From an uncultured Alphaproteobacteria bacterium (GTDB lineage: Bacteria > Pseudomonadota > Alphaproteobacteria > HIMB59): a stretch of DNA of 49,440 nucleotides. The stretch is taken from NCBI GenBank assembly GCA_902594145.1, contig CACJLA010000007.1:1-49440 (forward strand). Reading direction: 5' to 3'. Of the stretch, positions 17,004 through 23,612 are shown in pieces (within the stretch, counting starts at the first letter, position 1; every line of letters starts with the position of its first letter). The notes under the pieces were generated by a model that was not told the DNA's origin, did not search any database, and saw only the letters and a program-made list of their open reading frames with translations. A program made the position numbers and the translations under genes.

Positions 17004-17705
17004 ATGAATAAAATGCTTCTCCCTTATGACATCGTAGGGGGTTCTTTTTGGTTAATTTCTGTCGGCATGATTGGTGCCACCTTATTTTTCTTTTTTGAGC
17101 GCAGCAAAGTAAGCCCTAGATTTCATACACCAATGACGATGATAGCTGTAGTGTGCTTGATGTCCTCAATACATTATTTCTTTATTAAAAATCTTTGGGT
17201 AGTTAGTGGCACTGCTCCAACTTTACTGAGATATATAGATTGGTTTCTTAACTTTCCTATGCTTGTGCTGATTTTTTATGCAATGCTTATGTCAGTTGCT
17301 AAAGTTAAACAAGGTATGTTCTGGAGATTATTAGTTGGAACTTTAGTTTTTGTGGTAGCAGGTTTTTTAGGTGCAGCAGGATACATGAGCAAGACATTAG
17401 GTTTCATAGTTTGGTTAGCTGGATGGTTGTACATTCTTGGGGAGTTATATGTTGGAGAGGCAGGAAGAGCAAATGCAAGATGTGGCAATGAAAATATACA
17501 AATGGTCTTTTTCTCCAATAGACTTATTATAACTATTGGATGGGCAATATATCCAATGGGATATTTCATAGAGCATTTAGGTGGAGGTATTGACCCAAAC
17601 AGTGTTAATGTAATTTACAATCTTGCAGACTTTTTAAATAAAATAGTTTTTGGTTTAATAATTTATAAAGCAGCAATACAAGACATGAGAGTTAATGGAC
17701 AATAA
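17004..17705 (+). CDS. Flotillin-associated rhodopsin (FArhodopsin), DNI motif
   Basis: A 233-residue seven-helix rhodopsin of the proteorhodopsin family. The retinal Schiff-base lysine is K213 in NLADFLNK, with D209 as second counter-ion. Helix C reads RYIDWFLNFPMLVLIF: R76 and D79 (proton acceptor) are kept, but the Thr and the Glu proton donor of pumping proteorhodopsins are N83 and I90. H57 (the acceptor's partner) is kept, and L87 at the colour-tuning site suggests green absorption. Loss of the donor predicts a slow photocycle or a non-pumping role. DNI motif plus an adjacent flotillin define the described FArhodopsin clade. A GAGAGGA site precedes ATG 17004; ATG 17013 is an alternative. 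No retinal synthesis genes are in the window. Confidence 0.93.
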   Translation: MNKMLLPYDIVGGSFWLISVGMIGATLFFFFERSKVSPRFHTPMTMIAVVCLMSSIHYFFIKNLWVVSGTAPTLLRYIDWFLNFPMLVLIFYAMLMSVAKVKQGMFWRLLVGTLVFVVAGFLGAAGYMSKTLGFIVWLAGWLYILGELYVGEAGRANARCGNENIQMVFFSNRLIITIGWAIYPMGYFIEHLGGGIDPNSVNVIYNLADFLNKIVFGLIIYKAAIQDMRVNGQ

Positions 17706-17714
17706 CATCGATTT

Positions 17715-17724
17715 AGGAGGTGAT
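17715..17724 (+). promoter_or_regulatory. Very strong ribosome-binding site of the flotillin gene
   Basis: AGGAGGTGAT matches the 3' end of 16S rRNA almost completely and lies 8 bases before ATG 17733. Most genes in the window have only partial matches, so the flotillin is probably translated at a high rate relative to its neighbours. Confidence 0.75.
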
Positions 17725-17732
17725 AAATAGGT

Positions 17733-19721
17733 ATGAACATTACTAGTGGTGCAGATATTATTGCAGTAATAATCTTAATAGCGTTAGCAATAGCGATTAT
17801 AGTTTACTTGCTACATTGGTTGTACAGGCGTTCCTCAAAGGAAATAGCTTTTGTTAGAACCGGTATGGGAGGTGAACAAGTTGTGATTAGTGGAGGTGCC
17901 TTTGTTTTACCTATTATTCACAACATAACTTCAGTTGGAATGAAAACTCTTTGTATAGAGGTTCAAAGAAATGGAAGTAAATCTTTTATTACAAAAAATA
18001 GAATGAGAGCAGAAGTAACTGCAGAATTCTATGTCAGAGTAGCTCCAACAACAGATGCTGTCTCAATAGCCGCGCAAACATTAGGAAATAGAACATTAGA
18101 GCCTGATCACTTAAAAGAGCTTGTTCAAGGTCGATTTGTTGATGGATTGGGCGTTGTAGCAGCAAAAATGAGCCTTGATGAAATTCAAGAAAATAGATCT
18201 GAGTATATTAAAAATGTTGCAGCTCATGTTGAAGAAGCGATCAAACACACTGGTTTGGAGTTAGAGACTGTATCTTTGACATCCCTTAACCAAGCACCTG
18301 TTGGTGTTTTTGACCCATCCAATACATTTGATGCTGAGGGTTTAACTCAAATAACGGAATTCACTCAATCTCGTAAAAAGAAAAGAAATGATATTGAGAA
18401 GGATACAGAGGTTAGTATTAGAAACAAAAATCTCCAATCTATTAAACAGACTCTTGAAATTGAAAAAGAAGAGGAGTTTTCAAAGTATCAACAAAAACGA
18501 GAAATCGAACAACAAAGAGCCATAGAAAATACAGAGACAGTAAAAACAAAAGCTGAGAAAGACAAAGAGTCTGAGCTGGCTGAAATATCCTCAGAAAAAG
18601 ATATTGAGATTGCTAAGATCAGTAAAAAGGACTTTGTTGAGATGGAAAAAAGTTTACAAGAAACTAAGCTTATTCAAGAAATCGAAAAAAGAAGAAAAGA
18701 ACAAAATGAGTTTAGACAACAAACTTCCATTGAAATTAAACAAAAAGATATCGAGACTGAAAAATCTATTCTTGAATTGGAAAGAGACGTTGAATTTAGT
18801 CGTCTAGAAAAACAAAGATCAGTTGACATTAAACTCGCTGAGGAAAAAGCTTCAACAGCAAAAGAAGAGGCTAGAAAAAGATATGAGTCTGAAGAGGCTT
18901 ATATTATGGCTGAAGAGCAAATTAAAAATGCTAAAACTGCTCAACAAAAAAATGTTGATGCATTCAAAATTGCTGCTGAGCAAGAGACAAGAGTCTTAGA
19001 TATTGAAAAGGCAAAAAGAATAGAAATTGAAGAAAAGCAAAAACAAATGGAAGTTCTTGAGAAATCTAAGTCAGTCTTAAAGTCAAAAATGGAAGAGGAA
19101 AATGCCCGTGCGAAAGCTGTAGAAGCTGAGGAAAAGGTCAACACCATTCGCGATGTTGAACAGGCTGAGAAGGCAAAAGCTTTAGGGGTCATAGACGCGA
19201 GCAAAAATGCTGAGAGAGAAAAACTAGCATCGATGGCTGCAAAGATTAGATACGAGATTGAAGCAGCAGGAAAGAAAGCTTTAAATGAAGCTGAAAATGC
19301 TAGAAGTGATGCAAGTAGAAGAAGCGCTCTCAGACAAAAACTTGCTGAAAAGATTGAGGGTATTATCAGAGAATGGGTTAGACCAATGCAAAATATTGAC
19401 TCAATTAAAGTAGTTGATGTAAATGGTTTGCCTGGTTTTAGCCAGGGGAATGGAGCTGAAGGAAGTGGCAGCGCTGATAATCCATCTGCATCCTCAGGTG
19501 GATATTCAAAGAAGGGCTCTTTAGCAGACAACGTTGTAAATTCTGCTCTCAGATACAGAGCACAACAGCCATTCTTAGATAGTCTCTTAAAAGAAATTGG
19601 TATGTCACCTGGTGAAGCAAGTAATATAAGAAATATTCTTGGTGATTATGATGATCCTAAGAAAGATAAGCATATGAGATTTGATGAACAATCTAAAAAA
19701 ACACCCGGGAAAAAGAAATAG
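17733..19721 (+). CDS. Flotillin-like SPFH-domain membrane scaffold protein
   Basis: A 662-residue protein with one N-terminal membrane helix (about residues 8-31). An SPFH/band-7 domain follows (about 35-200, with AFVRTGMGGEQVVISGGAFVLP). A very long Glu/Lys/Ala-rich coiled coil spans about 205-535, and the end is a typical flotillin C-terminus (IEGIIREWVRPMQNIDSIKVV) with a Gly/Ser-rich linker and a basic tail. Flotillins oligomerise in the membrane and organise microdomains. It starts 27 bp after the rhodopsin, and this pairing is the defining feature of FArhodopsin clusters. I infer that it gathers the rhodopsin, and perhaps the large permeases, into a common membrane patch. Length is greater than typical bacterial FloA/FloT because of the coiled coil. 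Confidence 0.92.
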   Translation: MNITSGADIIAVIILIALAIAIIVYLLHWLYRRSSKEIAFVRTGMGGEQVVISGGAFVLPIIHNITSVGMKTLCIEVQRNGSKSFITKNRMRAEVTAEFYVRVAPTTDAVSIAAQTLGNRTLEPDHLKELVQGRFVDGLGVVAAKMSLDEIQENRSEYIKNVAAHVEEAIKHTGLELETVSLTSLNQAPVGVFDPSNTFDAEGLTQITEFTQSRKKKRNDIEKDTEVSIRNKNLQSIKQTLEIEKEEEFSKYQQKREIEQQRAIENTETVKTKAEKDKESELAEISSEKDIEIAKISKKDFVEMEKSLQETKLIQEIEKRRKEQNEFRQQTSIEIKQKDIETEKSILELERDVEFSRLEKQRSVDIKLAEEKASTAKEEARKRYESEEAYIMAEEQIKNAKTAQQKNVDAFKIAAEQETRVLDIEKAKRIEIEEKQKQMEVLEKSKSVLKSKMEEENARAKAVEAEEKVNTIRDVEQAEKAKALGVIDASKNAEREKLASMAAKIRYEIEAAGKKALNEAENARSDASRRSALRQKLAEKIEGIIREWVRPMQNIDSIKVVDVNGLPGFSQGNGAEGSGSADNPSASSGGYSKKGSLADNVVNSALRYRAQQPFLDSLLKEIGMSPGEASNIRNILGDYDDPKKDKHMRFDEQSKKTPGKKK

Positions 19722-19730
19722 GTATAATTC

Positions 19731-20120
19731 ATGAGTATAGATTTAAATTCCTGGGCAAAAAAATATAAAGAGCTGACTGAAAAAGATGAAACTATAAAAG
19801 CTATGGCAAAATATTACACTTGTTCATTCCTCTTCGACATGGGCAGTGTAAAAGTGATTATCGAAATGCACGACGGAAAGGTAAAAAATATTAACACTAA
19901 TCCAGGAGGTTTAGACCCTTATGACTTTGCGCTAAGGGCATCAGAGCAAACATGGAGGGAGTTTGCAAAGCCAGTTCCAAAACCTATGTTTCATGGTATC
20001 TATGCAGCTTCATTTAGAGAAGACCTTAAAATTGAAGGAAATCATTTAGTCTTAATGCAAAATCTTAGAAACTTTACAGTTCAATTTGAATTGTTAAGAC
20101 AATCAGGAGTTCCAGTATGA
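19731..20120 (+). CDS. SCP2-like (sterol carrier-type) small protein
   Basis: A 129-residue cytosolic protein whose pattern fits the SCP2/alkyl-sulfatase C-terminal fold: strands around SVKVIIEMHDGKVKNI, a helix-strand unit DFALRASEQTWREFAK, and LKIEGNHLVLMQNLR near the end. These domains bind hydrophobic ligands or lipids. It begins 9 bp after the flotillin gene. A lipid-binding role near a membrane scaffold would fit, but the assignment rests on pattern resemblance only. Confidence 0.5.
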   Translation: MSIDLNSWAKKYKELTEKDETIKAMAKYYTCSFLFDMGSVKVIIEMHDGKVKNINTNPGGLDPYDFALRASEQTWREFAKPVPKPMFHGIYAASFREDLKIEGNHLVLMQNLRNFTVQFELLRQSGVPV

Positions 20121-20145
20121 TAAAAAAAATTGAAAGGAAAAATTT

Positions 20146-21009
20146 ATGGCAGTAAAACATCATGACCCAATAGGTAGATACGTTACCATCGAGGTAGATG
20201 GTCAACAATACAAAGTCTTTTATCTTTCAAATGGAAAAGGTGTTCCATTAGTATGTCAGCATACTGCTGGGTGCCACAATCATCAATGGAGAGGACTGCT
20301 TGAGGATGAAGAGATAACTCAAAATTATCAAGTTATAGCATACGACCTTCCAAGACATGGTAAATCAGATCCGCCTCATAATACTGAATGGTGGAAAGAG
20401 GAATACAAATTAACAGCAGAGCATTATTGCAATTTTATTGTGGAACTTTGCAAGGCCCTGGACCTTGAAAACCCAATATTTATGGGCTCTTCTTTTGGCG
20501 GAAATGTGGCTCTTCAACTAGCTTTGAAATATCCAAATAAGTTTAAAGCTGTAATTCCTGTCGAGGCTGCTCATTACTCCCCAGGTTTTTATATTGATTG
20601 GTGGAGGCATCCTCATGCCAATGCAGCTCAAGTGTGTGGTAGTGGAGTTTGGGATTTAATGGCCCCTCAATCACCAGATATTGACAGGTGGTTAACTTGG
20701 CATTATTACACTCAAGGATCAGAGGCTTTTAAAGGAGATCTTCATTTTTACTCAGTTGATCATGATTTAAGAGATGAACTACAAAATATTGATGGTCACA
20801 AGTGTCCAGTAATCATGTTGACTGGAACCTATGACTATCTTACCCCTCCTGAAGCTACAGAAGATACAGCCAGACAAATTAAGGGAGGAGTTTATATTGA
20901 AATGAGAGATATTGGTCATTTTCCAATGAGTGAAAACCATGAAGTCTTTAGAGTATATTTATTAGAGGCACTCAGAATTATCAAGGAAAAGACTGATTAC
21001 AACTCTTAA
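20146..21009 (+). CDS. Alpha/beta hydrolase
   Basis: A 287-residue alpha/beta-hydrolase-fold enzyme. The oxyanion-hole region follows strand 3 (LVCQHTAGCHNHQWRGLL), the nucleophile elbow is GSSFGG (central Ser, about residue 119), an acid is supplied near TGTYDYL, and the catalytic His lies in RDIGHFPMSENHE. The segment VIAYDLPRHGKSDPP is the usual strand-4 turn. Length is typical of esterases, C-C hydrolases and amidases of this fold. Set between the SCP2-like protein and the symporter, and just before the dimethylformamidase genes, it may cleave an ester or amide in the same pathway. Confidence 0.88.
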   Translation: MAVKHHDPIGRYVTIEVDGQQYKVFYLSNGKGVPLVCQHTAGCHNHQWRGLLEDEEITQNYQVIAYDLPRHGKSDPPHNTEWWKEEYKLTAEHYCNFIVELCKALDLENPIFMGSSFGGNVALQLALKYPNKFKAVIPVEAAHYSPGFYIDWWRHPHANAAQVCGSGVWDLMAPQSPDIDRWLTWHYYTQGSEAFKGDLHFYSVDHDLRDELQNIDGHKCPVIMLTGTYDYLTPPEATEDTARQIKGGVYIEMRDIGHFPMSENHEVFRVYLLEALRIIKEKTDYNS

Positions 21010-21023
21010 TTCAATTCTGAGTT

Positions 21024-23078
21024 ATGGTCGCTAATCTTTATTGGTTTTTTTTCTTTCTTGTTCTTTATATAAGTTTTTGTCTTTTTTGGGGAGCCAGAAC
21101 TCTTAGAAAAAATAAAACCCCTGAGGCTTATTATCTAGCTGACAGAAGCGTATCTCCTTGGGTATTCTTTTTCTCTGCAACAGTGACTACATTTGCAGGG
21201 ATAACTATCATATCTTTCCCATCCCTAATTTATTTAGACGGCTACTCTTTTCTTGCTACCGCTGCAATTGTAATAACAATTCCTCTTGGGAGTATATTGT
21301 TTTTTAAAAGGCAGTGGATGTTAAGCAGAAAATTTAATTTTATTACCCCTGGAGAAATGTATTATAAATATTATCAAAGCAATACTCTCAGAATTGTTGT
21401 CTTAATAATCGGATTATTTTTTGCTGTTCCGTTTTTGGGAATAATTATTGGATCCACAGGCAATGTTGTTGAGTTTATTAGTGGAGGAGAAATATCAAGA
21501 GACTCTGCCATGTGGGCGCTCACTTCTGTTGTCTTGTTTTATATAGTATCTGGTGGGTTTAAACCCATGGTAAGTGTGAGCGTTTTACAATCTTGGCTAT
21601 TTTTTGTTTTCTTCTTAGCACTGGGTGTAGGTGTATTTAATTATTTAGGAGGTTTGAGTTTTTTTGAAGACTTATCTATGGCGAATAGCTTTATTTCATT
21701 TGGAGCTTGGGGAACTACAGGAGGCTACGGAGGAGGTGATATTTCAGGGTATTTCAACGTTCCTGGTGTAATTCAGTGGGTTGCAGGTATTGGAAAAAAC
21801 AACCCATTGGGAGGACCATGGACAGCAGTTATGATCTTGTCCTTTACTCTTTCCTATATGGGTATTGTGCTTTCTCCCACCTTTTCGATGTGGAGCTATT
21901 CAGTAAAATCTCCCAGGTCATTTTACTTTTATCAAGTTTGGGGGTCAGGTGCTGTTGTTGGTATATTTTTGTTTATATTCGCTCCTTTATTGGGAGTAGG
22001 AGCACATCTTCTTGGAGCTAACAGTATTGTTAATTCAAATGGTTTTGCCATTAACAGAATATTTCCAGAACTAAGTTTACAAAATATATCATCTTTGATT
22101 TATGTGTTTATTGAGAGCTTTAGTAATCTTTCACCTATCATAGTTGGATTTTTAGCAATAGCTATAATCGCTGCTCTACAATCCACATTATCCGCTTTTT
22201 TAATGACTTCAGGTAGCATGGTAGCAAGAGATCTTTACAGACCATACATTGATAACAACCCTTCATGGAAAAGAGAATTATTAGTTGCTAGGTTAGCGAT
22301 GTTATTATTAAGTTTAGCTTCACTTTACCTTGCAACTTTTTTTGAAACTTCTCTTGTATTATTAGGTGGATTAGCAATTGCCTTTGGTTTTCAATTATTT
22401 CCCGTTCTACTTGGAATGCTTTGGTTCAAATGGATTACAAGAGGTGGAGCAATACTTGGACTCATCACCGGATTAGGTTTTGTAACATTAGCCGAAACTT
22501 TTGGTCAAAAACTGACTGGCAATTCTCTTCCTTGGGGTCGATGGCCACTGACGATTTATTCTGGCTTGTGGGGTTTATTTTTTAACGTGATTGTATGCTT
22601 CTTATCTTCAATATTTTCAAGCAACGATACAGATAAAGACCACCGAGAGGCATTTCACAGTTTTTTAAATCAGCATATGGGCATTCACCCGTCACGAAAA
22701 AAAATAAAGTCTCTCGCTTATGTTTTCTTTTTAATTTGGGCATTCTTTTCTATTGGCCCAGGTTTGATTTTTGGAAATTTAATATTTGGCAACGCTGATC
22801 AAAGTTATGATAATTGGGTGATGGGTGTCCCTTCACTGTGGGCCTACCAAATAATTTGGTGGGTAGCAGGTATATTTTTAATTTGGTTTTTAGCTAATAA
22901 AATGGACTTATCGACTTTGCCAAAAAAACCAATACTAAATGGTGATGAATTTTTGTCACCTGACGATGTAGAGGAACAAGGAAACTATATTGACAGAATG
23001 GGAGGAGGATATGGTTGGCCACTTGTTTTAATCGGTATGGCTGTGGCAACTGTAATACTTTCCGTTTATGCATTATGA
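21024..23078 (+). CDS. Sodium:solute symporter (SSS family)
   Basis: A 684-residue integral membrane protein of the SSS (LeuT-fold) family. It begins with a helix, then KTPEAYYLADRSVSPWVFFFS and TFAGITIISFP, the typical first repeat, with the second repeat around IAALQSTLSAFLMTSGSMVARDLYRP, which carries the Ser/Thr residues expected at the Na2 site. Residues after about 560 add two or three further helices and a hydrophilic segment, so it is longer than PutP (about 500). It starts 14 bp after the hydrolase gene. It provides a sodium-driven uptake route in addition to the ABC system in the same operon. Substrate unknown; monocarboxylates or an amide are possible. Confidence 0.88.
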   Translation: MVANLYWFFFFLVLYISFCLFWGARTLRKNKTPEAYYLADRSVSPWVFFFSATVTTFAGITIISFPSLIYLDGYSFLATAAIVITIPLGSILFFKRQWMLSRKFNFITPGEMYYKYYQSNTLRIVVLIIGLFFAVPFLGIIIGSTGNVVEFISGGEISRDSAMWALTSVVLFYIVSGGFKPMVSVSVLQSWLFFVFFLALGVGVFNYLGGLSFFEDLSMANSFISFGAWGTTGGYGGGDISGYFNVPGVIQWVAGIGKNNPLGGPWTAVMILSFTLSYMGIVLSPTFSMWSYSVKSPRSFYFYQVWGSGAVVGIFLFIFAPLLGVGAHLLGANSIVNSNGFAINRIFPELSLQNISSLIYVFIESFSNLSPIIVGFLAIAIIAALQSTLSAFLMTSGSMVARDLYRPYIDNNPSWKRELLVARLAMLLLSLASLYLATFFETSLVLLGGLAIAFGFQLFPVLLGMLWFKWITRGGAILGLITGLGFVTLAETFGQKLTGNSLPWGRWPLTIYSGLWGLFFNVIVCFLSSIFSSNDTDKDHREAFHSFLNQHMGIHPSRKKIKSLAYVFFLIWAFFSIGPGLIFGNLIFGNADQSYDNWVMGVPSLWAYQIIWWVAGIFLIWFLANKMDLSTLPKKPILNGDEFLSPDDVEEQGNYIDRMGGGYGWPLVLIGMAVATVILSVYAL

Positions 23079-23107
23079 TGCTAAACTGTAAAAAATTGAG
23101 GAGGAAT

Positions 23108-23179
23108 ATGAATTTTTCGTATTGTGTTTCATTATTTGGAACAAAAAACTGTGCGGAAGGCGAAGTATATCTAAAATAG
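23108..23179 (+). CDS. Probable 23-residue leader peptide upstream of the dimethylformamidase genes
   Basis: A short frame (ATG 23108, stop TAG 23177-23179) is preceded by GAGGAGGAAT, one of the best ribosome-binding sites in the window, 5-9 bases ahead of the ATG. The peptide begins MNFSYCVSLFGTKNC and has two Cys. Its stop lies 4 bases before the ATG of the next gene, which has no good ribosome-binding site of its own, so ribosomes finishing this frame would reinitiate on the dimethylformamidase small subunit. Translational coupling is the likely role; a functional peptide is possible. Confidence 0.45.
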   Translation: MNFSYCVSLFGTKNCAEGEVYLK

Positions 23180-23183
23180 AGTC

Positions 23184-23612
23184 ATGTCTGATTATAGCTA
23201 CAAGAACCCTTCAAACGTCCAATTAAATAAAGGACATAAGCACACTGACGATTTCATTACAAAGAAATATATTTTGAAAATGTTGAGAGATCCTCAAAAA
23301 TTAAAATCTTTAATTGAAGAGCACAGAGCAACTCCAATAGGAAGAGCCGCAACTCGAGATCACGGCATTATTCAGCATAGCCAAGATCTTCAAACACTTT
23401 TAGATAAGTTAAGAAGGGGAAGTAAAGAAAATGGCTTTGTAACAGTTTGTTTAAGAAGACATGAAGATTATAGGGTTGGTATAACAACAGGTGTGAGAGG
23501 TGAGCCAGTTGAAATTACTGAAGACTCTTACTCATCAGAAGAAGCATGTGAACATGCAATTTTTTTAAAAAGAATTAATAGATTACTTGAGGAGTATAGT
23601 GGGGAAGAATAA
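23184..23612 (+). CDS. N,N-dimethylformamidase small (alpha) subunit-like
   Basis: A 142-residue protein matching the small subunit of dimethylformamidase (DmfA1 type, about 130 residues). The shared pattern is a central YRVGITTGVRGEPVEI strand pair followed by EEACEHAIFLKRINRLLEEY; family members show YRI...GELPEL and EEAMHAVFLRRIED. The small subunit has no catalytic residues itself and packs on the large subunit in an (alpha-beta)2 or larger assembly. The stop overlaps the start of the large-subunit gene by one base, giving equal synthesis of the two. Presence of this partner raises confidence in the large-subunit call. Confidence 0.82.
   Translation: MSDYSYKNPSNVQLNKGHKHTDDFITKKYILKMLRDPQKLKSLIEEHRATPIGRAATRDHGIIQHSQDLQTLLDKLRRGSKENGFVTVCLRRHEDYRVGITTGVRGEPVEITEDSYSSEEACEHAIFLKRINRLLEEYSGEE

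Noticed and set aside
17004-17705. Calling the rhodopsin an ordinary proton-pumping proteorhodopsin
   Set aside because: The proton donor Glu is Ile (I90) and the Thr is Asn (N83), and the gene sits by a flotillin; both point to the FArhodopsin clade.
18941-19531. A 196-residue open frame opposite the flotillin gene
   Set aside because: It is the mirror of the Glu/Lys/Ala-rich coiled coil, which gives a Phe/Ser/Ala-rich translation with no motif and no ribosome-binding site.
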